Source of the DNA: Botryococcus braunii
Lineage: Eukaryota > Chlorophyta > Trebouxiophyceae
Direction: 5' to 3'
NCBI GenBank assembly: GCA_002005505.1
Contig: KV908381.1
Location: 539,121-586,620, forward strand
Length of the DNA: 47,500 bases
Positions 18,501 to 28,043 of the stretch are shown one piece after another. Made by a program: the position numbers and the translations under genes. Position 1 is the stretch's first letter; every line of letters begins with the position of its first letter. The notes beneath the pieces are model-generated. The model was not told where the DNA came from and made no database searches. It saw nothing but the letters and a program-made list of their open reading frames with translations.

Positions 18501-19134
18501 TCACCCCCACCTGCCAGTCGCGATTCTCCCCAATAGACGGGTACCTGGTGCGTCTGACTTTGTTCAGGGCATGCAACGCCTCATCAATGAGGCCAGGATG
18601 ACCCATCGGGTGGCCACTGCGAGACAAGCGCAGTATGCCAACACCAAACGAAGGGACGTTCAATTTGGTGTGGGGGACTGGGTCCTCCTCTCCTCAAAGA
18701 ACCTCCGTTTCAAGGTAGGCACGCCCAAGCTCCTCCCGCGTTGGGTAGGGCCGTTCCAAGTCGTGAAACGTGTGGGTACCCAAGCTTATGAGCTTGACCT
18801 CCCGGCACGATGGAGGATTCATGATGTCTTTCATGTCTCCAACCTGGAACGGTACCGGCGGGATGGTTCGATGCAACCCCCACCACCTGCCGAGGTGCTG
18901 GAGGGGGAAGATGAGTACGAGGTGGAAGCCTTAATGGACCACCGTCGTGTCAATTCACGTGGCCGTCCCAAGTATGAGTACCTTGTCCGCTGGAAGGGTT
19001 ACTCGTCAGAGCATGACACCTGGGAAGAGGAACGGAATTTGACAAATGCTCCCAATGTTGTAAAGGGATACTGGGACACAGTCAACGCACGGGCACCACG
19101 AGGCGGGGCACGCCGTCGTGGGCAGGTTGACTAG
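15538..19134 (+). CDS. Gypsy Pol with C-terminal chromodomain
   Basis: About 1198 codons in the gag frame, straight after the gag TGA; there is no upstream ATG at the boundary. Order: retropepsin (DSGAS, D codon at 15676). RT with YLDD at 16741-16752. RNase H (D at 17188 in HCDAS, then GEQELLAVV and TDHKA). Integrase zinc domain (HDSPYAGHQG, then CHLCQKNK). Integrase core D18055, D18238, E18346 (35 residues between the last two). GPF/Y-like region (LPRWVGPFQV). Chromodomain (18910-19070: EYEVEALMDH, YLVRWKGYSSEHDTWEE). The aromatic positions of the chromodomain are retained. Chromodomains direct integration towards marked chromatin in chromoviruses. All catalytic residues are intact. Confidence 0.96.
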   Translation, partial: RCGPSLGDVGPACLTSIHAFACQEAVSQLVMVFPAEVQGSKATAMLDSGASCNVVSADFAKALHLEIVPPKGDSLSIKLADGRTVNHIGCAVLDIVIQGVQFAKVSCLVLDFAMDWNVLLGTPWLKTFRANLMFEEDTVRGYTRKNKPFVLRCPPKEERPLKGSEVEDVPRLVLSAVQARRLSRKGCQSFLAIVTDLSTDPNVSIPSPNSPVVDILSEFQDVFPEDVPHLPPERQGVRHTIPLSDPHARPPSRPLYRLSRLEYDEALRQTKLLLDKGYIQPSTSPYGAPILFVQKKDGSLRMVIDYRALNRQTVKNRYPMPRIDDTLDQLQGSTVFSSLDLTSGYHQIRITDEDMPKTAFRTPAGLFEWRVLPFGLTNAPATFQTAMNAIFAPYLHKFVLVYLDDILIYSKSIEEHREHLRKVLELLRQHKLYANLKKCSFAKDELEYLGHLVSADGIKVDPRKVASVANWSTPKNVGELRSFLGLATYFRKFVRNFAALASPLYRLLRQGVTWVWSAGCVRAFTEIKHALTHAPCLAYPDFSKPFEVHCDASLAGLGAVLYQEGRPVAYESRRLTPAEVNYPTGEQELLAVVHALTVWRCYLEGAPEFRVVTDHKAITYLDTLPTLSRRQTRWAEFLSRFNFRMDYAPGTSNVVADALSRHPSDYEAPCPIINGVVIGGCSHPAHRCLPTLSLCALVGTIRSAGEGSAAAGVALSWKDKFVQGYTQDPWFQDKQNVEGLLDFDGFLLREGKAVVPDAFGLRAHILKELHDSPYAGHQGVKKTLALVRRHYWWPTMLADIERYVLTCHLCQKNKARNTLPAGLLQPLQLPLNPWHTVTMDFITQLPRTGKGHDAIFVVVDKLTKMVHLMPTTTKATAEQTAKLYVDNVWKLHGVPQVVVSDRDKLFTSHFARALCQSIGTRQAMSTAYHPQTDGQTERVNRVLEDMLRMYVAKSQDDWDEKLVCAEFAINNCDHESTGSSPFLLNYGFHPHLPVAILPNRRVPGASDFVQGMQRLINEARMTHRVATARQAQYANTKRRDVQFGVGDWVLLSSKNLRFKVGTPKLLPRWVGPFQVVKRVGTQAYELDLPARWRIHDVFHVSNLERYRRDGSMQPPPPAEVLEGEDEYEVEALMDHRRVNSRGRPKYEYLVRWKGYSSEHDTWEEERNLTNAPNVVKGYWDTVNARAPRGGARRRGQVD

Positions 19135-19552
19135 GGGAAACACAGCAGCACGAGCCTGTCAAGCTGCGTCACCGGGGGGTCGTGGTTTACCCATACGTTC
19201 GCGTGATCACAGAACGTCCCCTGACTTGGTGGCTAAGTGTCGTCCAGCCCCGGCCCCTACTATCCGCCCTGAAGCTAGCAACTTCACTGCTTCTTCATGG
19301 GAACCTGTACACGTGGAGTGTACATTTGTTCACGCCGACGACTGCCCTTTGGGCCCCGTCACTGCGGGATTCTGGTCTAGGCGTACCATAGAGATACCTC
19401 AGGCAAGTGTACACCCAGGCTGCGGTCTGGTGTCTGGAGGAGACTCGCCGGCTCAAAGTGTGATGTATAGAAGTGTGGCAGTGACCTTCTATACACCTCT
19501 GCCTGTGACTGCGGCTTGCTTTGGCAGGCCTCCCGGGAGCTCGGTCACCTAG
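19118..19552 (+). CDS. Weak 3' open frame of the gypsy element
   Basis: A 144-codon open frame overlaps the pol end by 17 nt. It closes with TAG inside the run-up to the polypurine tract. It lacks an ATG near its start (first ATG far downstream) and shows no recognisable domain or membrane segment. It could be a chance frame in a GC-rich 3' untranslated region. It sits where some gypsy elements carry an extra ORF. Confidence 0.2.
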   Translation: MGRLTRGNTAARACQAASPGGRGLPIRSRDHRTSPDLVAKCRPAPAPTIRPEASNFTASSWEPVHVECTFVHADDCPLGPVTAGFWSRRTIEIPQASVHPGCGLVSGGDSPAQSVMYRSVAVTFYTPLPVTAACFGRPPGSSVT

Positions 19553-19563
19553 GAGGGGGAGAA
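19551..19563 (+). other. Gypsy polypurine tract
   Basis: AGGAGGGGGAGAA immediately precedes the 3' LTR. Confidence 0.85.
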
Positions 19564-19726
19564 TGTAGCGCGCGGCAGGCAGACTCCGCCAGGGTTAGCC
19601 CCGTCGGATGCCAAGCGGTACATTAGGCCAGGCGTAGCCTCTTTAGGCTTCGCGCTAGCACATACGGTGTGGCGCTCGGGCCACACTGGCACTTTCATCG
19701 GTGCAAACAATTCGGATAACTTTACA
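19564..19726 (+). repeat. Gypsy 3' LTR (163 bp)
   Basis: Identical to the 5' copy. Followed by TTGGT, after which copia-2 gag resumes on the minus strand. Confidence 0.95.
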
Positions 19727-19731
19727 TTGGT

Positions 19732-21364
19732 GCACATTTTGATAGTTGTTGCACACAGACAGTTGTAAACGCCTATCTACCTCATACTCTTCAGTGAGGC
19801 CTTCTATGATCATAGAGCACTGGCAAACCTCAGAACACTGCTCTCCTAGTGATTTGAGGTTGTTTGCAATTTTCCTGCATCTTAACACGTAGTCAGATGG
19901 TTTTTCACCTGGCTTCATGGCAAATAAGTTTTGCTCCCTGTGGAGGCTCATCAGCCTAGCTGCTGCTCTAGCGTTAAACACCTGCAGCAGCTTGTTCCAC
20001 ATATGGTAAGCACTTGTCAAGTCAGTAATCTGAACAGAATATTGCTCAGTACATGCTTGTGTGATAATGGTTTGAGCTTTAAAATCATCATAAGCTCCCT
20101 GATAATCATCATGAACACAGTAGTTGACATTCATTTCCCACAACATAGCATACACTTGCTTTGTCCATGTCAACCAATTGGTATCATTCAGCTTGACTAA
20201 CTCTATCTTTGGAGTTAACTTCTGATGAGTAGAGAACGAAGGACCAGTGGTTGGATTTATGGTGGGCAGACCAGGAATACCTACGTTTGGAAATTGACCT
20301 TGCCCATCACTATATGGTGGCCCCTGACTATGAGGAGGACCACCCCAACCACCACCACCTGGTCCACCAGGACCGCCTGGACCACCAGGACCGCCTGGTC
20401 CTCCAGGACCACCAGGACCACCCCCACCAAAGCCACCAGGAACATTCCCACCAGAGCCCGGATAGACAGGGTATTGCGGGTAGTTGCCTGAGACTGGTGG
20501 AGGATGCCAAATCGAGCTTGCTCCTCCAGGGGGACCCCCACTGTATGGTGGCCCACCTCCAGGAGGTCCACTGCCTGAGCTGTATGGGTAGCCACCACCA
20601 GGAGGGCCTCCAGCTGGAATTGCTGAAGCTGACGTTGACACTCCAAAGTTGGATGGTACCTGCACACTAGCTGGCTGAACCAAGGTTGGATTAGAAATTT
20701 GGTTCAGCGTTGAGGCAGGTAGTGAAATGGGGATCATGCCCCCAGTAGCCAGTGGTAGATAAACAGTTGCCTGTGTACTAGCTACTGATGTTGCTGGAAC
20801 TATTGCGCCACTAGTAATAACTGGAACGCTAGCTGGCTGGACTGTCACAGCAGGATATTGTGAAACGGGTACTTGTAAAGGACCACTGGTAAGTGTCCTG
20901 GACCCTGAAACTGCAGACTGTGAAGGTCTGCGCAGAACCCTAGGTGCGCTTGAAACAGGAACAGGATTAATCCTGACTGCTCTTCTGACACTGCTAGGAT
21001 CTAAAGGAAGGTTGGAAGGCATACCAGTAGGAGGAGAGATGCCTGAGCTTACAGCAGGAGCAGATACAGCTAGAGGTTGACCAGCAGGATCAGCAAGAAG
21101 AGACTCTGAGTGATCATAATCCCCGTATAGATACTCATCACTTACCTCCCCTGCGTGGCGCCCCTCAGCTTCACTGTCCTCCGTTGAGCTGTTGGCACCT
21201 GCACCTGCACTAGAGGTGTAGCCCCTTGAGTCTCCTTGAGTAGAATAAGATTGTTCGAAACTGTCATTGTTATAAACGTTTGAGGGATCATCCTCAATAA
21301 CAATGGGTACTTCAAAAGATCCTTCAGGATTAGCATAGGGTGGCACAGTATATGTACCACTCAT
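19732..21364 (-). pseudogene. Copia-2 Gag, interrupted by the gypsy insertion
   Basis: The frame starts at ATG 21364. The first ~190 residues are acidic and Ser/Thr/Val-rich. Next is a Gly/Pro-rich stretch with near-perfect GGP tripeptide repeats (around 20330-20440), then the copia Gag capsid (UBN2-like) region with WLTWTKQVYAMLWEMN and YHMWNKLLQVF, and CRKIANNLKSLG. The frame is intact to the gypsy target duplicate and continues in frame at 13776. A Gly/Pro-rich N-terminal extension on a copia Gag is unusual. Confidence 0.88.
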
Positions 21365-21718
21365 TGCTTGAAAATAACGTAGTCAGCACAAGCTCTAATA
21401 GGTAGAGCTCTCCAGCGACCACCCCAGCTTTCCCAAAGGAAAGCTGCCTTCACCAATAGCCAACTTCTCTCCCACTGCCTTAGCCACAAGGGCTTAGACA
21501 ATCGAGAAGTCCAACCAGAGTAACCCACCAGAAGACAACAAGAGTCCTTCTACCTGACACGGTGGTCTGCGTAGACCCCGTGCAGGCTTAGGTGCTCTTG
21601 AGTCTTTAAAAGAGTGCTATGAAAAGCAGAACGTAGAAAGCTGCGAGGCTTCTTTACGCAGAAAGATCCCGTGCGCCGGGAGACGATAATACCATAAGCG
21701 ATTTAATCGCCGATACCA
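21365..21718 (-). other. Copia-2 leader and primer-binding site
   Basis: The region between the 5' LTR and gag is untranslated. On the minus strand, directly after the LTR, it reads TGGTATCGGCGATT (21718-21705), a conventional PBS complementary to a tRNA 3' end in GATACCA. Copia-2 therefore uses the usual 3'-end priming, unlike copia-1 and copia-3. Confidence 0.65.
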
Positions 21719-22621
21719 TTTAGCGTAATGGCATCATCAAAACAGAAATTGTAGAATTTAGAATTGATATAAAAATCCCTGTGACTCACACTCTTTGAGT
21801 AAGTGAACTGTGCCCAAGTGAAAGCTTGTAGAAGTGGACGAAACACGACCAAGCAAACGGGACAGGAGCTTGATAAGGGCACTCAAGACTTTGTTACAAT
21901 AACTACTAATCTAACGATGTTGCATTACCTGTGACTCACACTCTTTGAGTAAGTGAACTGTGCCCAAGTGAAAGCTTGTAGAAGTGGACGAAACACGACC
22001 AAGCAAACGGGACAGGAGCTTGATAAGGGCACTCAAGACTGACTGATCCCTTGGACACTTCCTATATATACTAACTAAGGAGACTACTCATTTATTAGCC
22101 TCCTGACAGGTTTGCAACTCCAGATCTTAAGAGAGTACGGGCACGATCAAGTTTGCATGCCATCAGTACTATGCACTGGAATTTCAATGTACCTCATGAT
22201 TCGACATGGTCGTCGATGAATAGTACGAATCTCGGTCGATGCTAATCTCGAATCTAAATGACTCGAAACTTTAACTCACCACCGAGATAAACCTCGAATC
22301 AAACACCAAGGACCGCAGGACTTAAAGTCTCACGATCGATGAGATCCGGTATAAGTATACCTTACTAGAAAACAACCAGAAAACAGCCCGAAATTGTACC
22401 AGGGCCTCTATAAATCACTATGAGTGTCAATTTACCTTAAAGTACCATACAGTACAAATACACCCAAGTGAACTAATATTGTACCTTAATGTTCATGAGC
22501 ATTCTTAATATTATAAACCCTCGAAATGAATTGATGTGGCTCACAAACATGCTAATATGAAATGACCCAACATGTCTAAGAAATACCTAAGGTATACATG
22601 TTAGTGTCCATTTTTCTAACA
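21719..22621 (-). repeat. Copia-2 5' LTR (903 bp, with internal duplication)
   Basis: Matches 3441-4193 but carries 150 extra bases: a ~112-bp block (about 21779-21890) is repeated at about 21930-22041 with a 38-bp spacer (TTGTTACAATAAC onwards). The other LTR has the block once. Followed by CGTCC (22622-22626). Confidence 0.9.
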
Positions 22622-22626
22622 CGTCC

Positions 22627-23144
22627 CCTCCCCTCTGCCCGTCCGCATTCACACGGGCCAGGCTTTCAGCCCAGCCAAAACATTCAGAAATACCCAAAAA
22701 CAATCACGGATTGCTTGAAACTATTGCACCAAAATGATGCCAAAGGTGTCAAGCTCACGGCTTCCTTTCCGACCTTGGGCATGCAAAATTCCGTACCTAC
22801 TCCGATGCTCTCCAAACTTCGCACCCCTTCTCCTTGCCACCACGGCCACCCACTGGTATGCCTCTTGCAAAAATAAAGCCCTGGGAACGCCCTCTAAAGC
22901 TCTTGCAAACAGAGCCCTTACCTCCCCTGGCTTCAAACGGTAAGTCCCACCTGCAACTTCAAGGCGGTACTGTACCAACTTTGTCGCGCAGGGCCCACTA
23001 GATTTTCTTTGTACTACGGCAACTTGCAGTACGCCTCACACGTGTACTTCCCATGGCCCTCAAATCTCCTGATTATATGTCCTAAAATGCCGATTTCTGC
23101 AGCCCAGATTTGCGCCTGACAAGATTTATTGTCATGGGTGTTTA
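22627..23144. other. Mostly unassigned flank
   Basis: This is the right flank of the copia-2 target site. Apart from a possible exon-like segment at 22721-22978 I see no gene, element end or repeat. Confidence 0.4.
22721..22978 (-). CDS. Possible exon or gene remnant, unknown
   Basis: An 85-codon minus-strand open frame with protein-like composition (YRLKPGEVRALFARALEG, then LFLQEAYQWVAVVARRR). No family recognised. The GTG at 22978 is not a convincing start, and the frame is open a little further upstream. A GAGGTAAGG inside could serve as a donor. It could be a remnant of a gene or of an older transposon. Confidence 0.3.
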   Translation of the reverse strand: MVQYRLEVAGGTYRLKPGEVRALFARALEGVPRALFLQEAYQWVAVVARRRGAKFGEHRSRYGILHAQGRKGSRELDTFGIILVQ

Positions 23145-24153
23145 TAGTACTTCTGGTGCTGCTATTTCAACTATGATTGTACAATTGAACCGTACTTTCA
23201 AATCTTGAAGAGTTACTATCCAGTCTTATGAACTAGCAAAGGCAGTACCAGAAAATACGGTAAAAGTCGTCGGAAGATGCTGCGGATGGCGGAACCAGAA
23301 AAGGCTTCATGTAAGCTTACTGAACAATTAACCAATGCCTTTTCATGTAGAAAAAGAGTGTTGGTGTGGCTGGGCAAACTCTGGAAACTTTTTTTTGGTT
23401 ACATCAATATCCGTGCTCTCCGGCTGGCGGACACGGAAAACGCAATCTCGCAGACATACTGTACAACTTCCATTGCACTTGGATGCGGGAAAATTGTGTT
23501 GTTCGAAGGCCGAAGTCAGAATCCTTGTAAGTGGGCACGTCGATGTTCGTACTCGTCGTTGTGGAAAACAGCTTTCATCGTATCCCCCTCAAACGCTCCT
23601 CGCTAGCCCCCGAACCTTTTCAGAATACCATCAAATATAAAACCAGTATGTCTGGCCGAGCCTCATTACTTTAGCTAAACTTTGCAGGTCCGTATCGATG
23701 TTGTTTCGGAGTGCACGTCATTGCGGCAGAGAGCACATGGCAAGGTCGCGTGGATCAGATTCGGGCTCTGCGCCGCTTCCATAGCACAGCGTTACCTGCA
23801 ATACACCGCAATACAGCGCTGTACAAAGGCTGTACAAAAGCATCCGCTCAGGCTGCCACGCCGCGAAATCCCATCTTCCCATGCTAGATTTGCGATCTAA
23901 AGATAAATTTGCGATTTAGAGGGCTTACGGACAGCTTCCGGACCTCGGAGCTACACCGCATCTCGTCGGAGCTATGGCCTGTTTATTCTGAAGCACTGGC
24001 TGTACCGGAATATTTGATATATAATATGCCTTCCTCTGATCTCTTGCGCGTGCATGGCGTTACCTGCGCGTTGCTCATATGAGCCTGCCCTGCGGGAATC
24101 CAAAGCTGTCGGCCCCCGACACCTAAAACCTGCCCTCTAAAGGGGGGCAGGTT
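23145..24153 (+). repeat. 1.0-kb repeat, copy 1 (5' truncated)
   Basis: Matches 24351-25436 with many substitutions and indels. The copies share the start TAGTACTTCTGGTGCTGC, the middle GTGGCTGGGCAAACTCTGG, TTCGGAGTGC, GCATCCGCTCAGGCTGCCACG, and the end CTGTCGGCCCCCGACACC. Both copies end in a hairpin (AACCTGCCC, loop, GGGCAGGTT). Open frames are not conserved between copies, so it is non-coding. Confidence 0.75.
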
Positions 24154-24264
24154 AACAAACCCGGTCCTACAAACCCGGTCCACAATGATCGAATAGGGTC
24201 AAGCACACTTGCAATTTTGTTCTAGTAAGTACAAACATAGGGCCACGCCAAGGGGGCATGGCGG

Positions 24265-25436
24265 AACCTGCCCCCAAATCCCGGCAGGTGGCAGGCGCAA
24301 TCCAGGGCGGAAGGTAGAAGGCGAAATCAAGTCCGGATGCGCACCATCTTTATAGCACTTCTGGTGCTGCTATTTGAAGTATGATAGTACCGTTTGAACC
24401 GTAGTTTCGAACCTTGAAGAGTTATAAGCATGATATATGAACGATTAAAGGCATCCCTAGAAACATACGGTAAAAGGCGTAGGCAGATGCCGCGGATGGC
24501 AGAAGCGGAAAACGTTTCCTGCAGGCTTACTGAATAATTAATCTTAGCATTGCCTTTTAATGTTAAAACTCATTGTTTGCGTGGCTGGGTAAGCTCTGGA
24601 AACTTGTTTTTGGTTCGATCCAATATCAGTGCTCCCCGGCTGGCGTACCCGGAAAACGCGATGTTGCGGACTTACTGTGTAAATTCCACTTCCCTTGCAC
24701 TTGCGTGATTGAAGCTTGTGTTGTTCTTGCTGGCCGAAGTCAGGATCCTCGTAAGTGGGCAGGTCGATGGTCGCACTCGTCGTGGAAAACAGTGTCCATC
24801 GTATCCCCGTAAAACACTCCTCGCAGCCCTCGAAACTGTTCAGAAGACCACGATATATAAAAACGGTGTATTTAGACGAGCCTCAGTACGTTTGCTAAAC
24901 TTTGGAAGTCCGTGTCGATTTTGTTTGGGAGTGCGCGTCAGTGGGGCAGAGCACAGACGAGCCACATGAATCAGGTGGCACTATTACGCGCCTTGCAGCG
25001 CCCCTTGACAAAGCAGCAGTACCAGGACATGACAGGGTCACGTGGATCAGATTCGGAATCTGACAGGAAAGATTGCCCCCCCAACGGGCCTGCAGCGCTT
25101 CCAAAGCGCAGCGTTATCTGCAATACAAAGCTGTACAAAGGCTGTTTATAAGCCTCCGCTCAGGCTGCCACGCCGCCTCTTCCCATCTTCCCATGCTAGA
25201 TTTTCGATATAGAGAGCTTCCGGACCTCGGAGCTACACCGCATCTCGGCGGAGCTGAGGCCTATTAACTGGCCAAGCACTGGGTGTACCGGATTTATTCA
25301 CAATTTATCTGTCTTCCCTGTGAGAACGCGTAAATTCTTGCGCGGCCAGGGCGTTACTCCCATCTGCCTGCCCTGCGGGAATCCCAAGCTGTCGGCCCCC
25401 GACACCTAAAACCTGCCCCCCTCAAGGGGGCAGGTT
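24265..25436 (+). repeat. 1.17-kb repeat, copy 2 (apparently full length)
   Basis: Begins AACCTGCCCCC (24265-24275) and ends GGGGGCAGGTT (25426-25436), an 11-bp terminal inverted repeat. A second AACCTGCCCCCC next to the 3' end makes a stem-loop. It contains no transposase, so it would be non-autonomous. No clear target duplicate. About 20 bp upstream also resemble the 3050 copy, so the 5' boundary is uncertain. Confidence 0.55.
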
Positions 25437-25541
25437 AAGGAGTGTTATGATTTTGCACGCGACCCGTTCTTTTCAAAAGGGAGGGGGACGGGGAATGTCT
25501 AGAGGAAAAAATATCATGAGATGTAGGTTTCCCCTTACATT

Positions 25542-25760
<219 letters not shown>

Positions 25761-26790
25761 AAGTTCTGAAGGAAAATAGCGAGGATCCAAAACAATATCT
25801 TGAAAATAACAGCGGTTTCCAAGAGCTCGATACACTTGATTTCTTTGGTTCTACAGGGTTTGAGGGAGGCTTGAAGAGGGTCAGAAGGCTGAGGGTAGGT
25901 TATTGAAATGAGCCCGTGCGCAGGGGACGACGACAAGGCTGCGAAACCCACACATGAGGGAGGACAGGCAAACAGGGATACAGACCCCGGGGTTCCTTTT
26001 CAGTTAAGCAGGGAGTACAATATAGGACAAAGGAGTGCAAGCCTTAAAAATCGTTTATGTGGTCCATGCTTATTGTTGGAAAGTGGTGGTCATACTCAGT
26101 CAGTTAAGCTGTTGCAAAGTTCCGACGAACAGAATTGTTTTTAAAGACGACTATTCGACCAGGAGGATCAGTGGTCAGGTACGTGACTCTTAACCTTTTG
26201 CAAGTAATGAAGAAGAACTCAGCTAACAAAGGGGACACCCATCGACAGGGCATCAAAGGTGACGATGGATCCATGAGACCCGATACAATGGAGCACTTGA
26301 GTGTCAGGTCAGACTATAATCTCAACTTAAATACAATAGCTTGATGGTACATGCAGATGGTACATGTGAGATCAAACTCCAATCTCATGATAGGTACAGC
26401 GGCATGCTCGTGCATGTACGATCTAAATCAACGGTTGCTTGCAAGCTTGCTTGCAACAATTGTTCCGATCAGTGAAGGATACTGCTGAAGAACACAGCTT
26501 GTGATATTGGGCTGAGCAAGCAAACCTTGCGTTGGGGTCCCATCCCAGTGGGATTCGTTCACTCTAGCGTATGCTATGCAAGAGTATGACTGTCTCCTGA
26601 CATATGACTGCCTCATGCAGAAATGTGTTGCATGCATGAGATCACGGTGGGGAGGCGCTCTGGTCCACTTGTCATGTCCCTTGCAGAGTGCCGCAGGTGC
26701 TTTCTGAGAATGAAAGGTCGACCCCTGCAAAAGCGGCAAAACTGGCTATGTGGTCACGAGTAACGTCCGGCTATGTGTCACGACTTACAT
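25761..26790. other. No gene seen
   Basis: Unique-looking sequence without convincing coding potential, LTR ends or tRNA-like structure. Short open frames occur on both strands but lack protein-like composition. Confidence 0.4.
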
Positions 26791-26797
26791 CCTTATG

Positions 26798-26973
26798 TGG
26801 CAAGAAGACCTTCAAGGGGTTGCCAAATTTGTGACTAGAGCACTAAAGAGCTACCTCACTCTCCGAGGTGCTATGCAATGCGACCTTAGTTGGCTAGATA
26901 TGGGTCATTCATTGTACTGCCGTCCTCTTCAGCCCTAGTGGCTGGTCTTTGGATGTAATCTTCCTTTCCTTTT
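26798..26973 (+). mobile_element. 5'-truncated L1-like LINE tail
   Basis: Encodes the last residues of a LINE ORF2 (MWQEDLQGVAKFVTRAL) and the 3' UTR, ending GGATGTAATCTTCC plus a pyrimidine-rich tail. It matches 30650-30825. Probable 7-bp target duplicate CCTTATG at 26791-26797 and 26974-26980. Confidence 0.75.
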
Positions 26974-27142
26974 CCTTATGGTCGGAGTTGCGCGTCCCAC
27001 CTGAGTAGCAAACGCCATTACAGTCCTCTGTTATGCACAGCAGACTCAGCTCTGGTAAAGAGAGTGCTCGACCTTGGCGCAGTACATGGAACTTTCATAC
27101 AAGAGCGGAACCAGGACACAACTGGCGGATGTCCAGCTACAA

Positions 27143-27294
<152 letters not shown>

Positions 27295-27328
27295 ACGCGC
27301 GTGCGTCTGTACGTGCATGCGCATGCAA

Positions 27329-28028
27329 TTTTGAATTATGAACATTATTATTGGATGCCTTGTGCTTTAGCTGATCGTCATGTACAATACTAGGATATGG
27401 GTCCATTGTGAACACAAGGTACCTTTCGACGCGGTAGAATATGGACGCTTGTACACATAAGGTACAATGTGATCTAGATTACGCGTTATTGTGAAAGGAC
27501 TATTAAAGCTGCGATCACCGCACAGTCGAGCACTGGTTTGGAAAGATTCTGGGCACATAAGGATGCCAGTCTTGTTTATTCAGTTGCATGTGTTCAAGAG
27601 CCGACAGTCGTCAAGGACTGTAGCTGGAGGGACACACACTTACGACCTGTCTGCGTGCTTACAGGTGCGGTGAGGTGCTTACAGGTGGTGTAATGGTATT
27701 GTGTTCATGTTTGATTGCGTAATTGTGAGTGAACCATTTTAGTGTACAATCCAGTCACCCAAACAGTTAAGGGACGGCGGCTGGATTGAGTATAGGAAGG
27801 TACTTGCTTTTAGCCGTCAGGGGCTTATCCGTGTATATTTGCTCATTGACCGATCAACGTGTAACGAATCTGGTTTGGAGAGATTCTGGGCACATAAGGA
27901 TGCCAGTCTTGTTCATTCAGTTGCATGTGTTCAAGAGCAGACAGTCGTCAAGGACTGTAGCTGGAGGGACACACACTTACGACCTGTCTGCGTGCTTACA
28001 CGATACGCCGAATGCCCATAACCTAACA
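27329..28028 (+). repeat. Copia-3 5' LTR (700 bp)
   Basis: Starts TTTTGAATTATGAACATT (second base changed from the TG of the 3' copy) and ends CATAACCTAACA. It contains a ~128-bp direct duplication: one copy ending CAG at 27664 followed by GTGCGG, the other ending at 28001 followed by GATACGCC. Confidence 0.9.
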
Positions 28029-28043
28029 CGTTATGGGCCCACG
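28029..28043 (+). other. Copia-3 primer-binding site, anticodon-arm type
   Basis: CGTTATGGGCCCACG abuts the LTR and matches the copia-1 PBS except at the first base. The LTR end (CCCATAAC) and this PBS (GTTATGGG) form an inverted repeat around a short loop. Confidence 0.7.

Larger units (their letters stand above)
13782..19726 (+). mobile_element. Chromovirus-type Ty3/gypsy retrotransposon, 5945 bp
   Basis: Identical 163-bp LTRs (13782-13944, 19564-19726) are flanked by perfect target duplicate TTGGT (13777-13781, 19727-19731). The internal region has a PBS, gag, pol with protease, RT, RNase H, integrase and chromodomain, then a polypurine tract. It is inserted in plus orientation into the gag of minus-strand copia-2. 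Excising it with one TTGGT restores the copia-2 reading frame. No LTR mismatch was seen, so insertion is very recent. Confidence 0.97.
3441..22621 (-). mobile_element. Copia-2: Ty1/copia LTR retrotransposon hosting two nested elements
   Basis: Minus-strand Ty1/copia element bounded by the 5-bp target duplicate CGTCC (3436-3440 and 22622-22626). Its LTRs are at 21719-22621 (5') and 3441-4193 (3'), with about ten mismatches over the shared ~750 bp. Reading on the minus strand gives LTR, PBS, gag (21364 down), zinc knuckle, protease, integrase, a remnant of RT/RNase H, polypurine tract, LTR. Removing copia-1 and the gypsy insert leaves about 6.1 kb. The element is dead: it has a pol frameshift near 12955, a stop at 11672-11674, a large RT/RNase H deletion, and both insertions. 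Confidence 0.93.

Noticed and set aside
20225..20670. Plus-strand His/Thr/Trp-rich frames
   Set aside because: Antisense of the Gly/Pro-repeat region of copia-2 gag.
24130..24160. Bacterial-type terminator (GC stem-loop)
   Set aside because: The hairpin recurs at the end of a dispersed repeat in a eukaryotic context and lacks a T tract.
23145..25436. Protein-coding gene duplicated in the two ~1.1-kb repeats
   Set aside because: Open frames at matching positions are not collinear between copies; indels shift frames freely.
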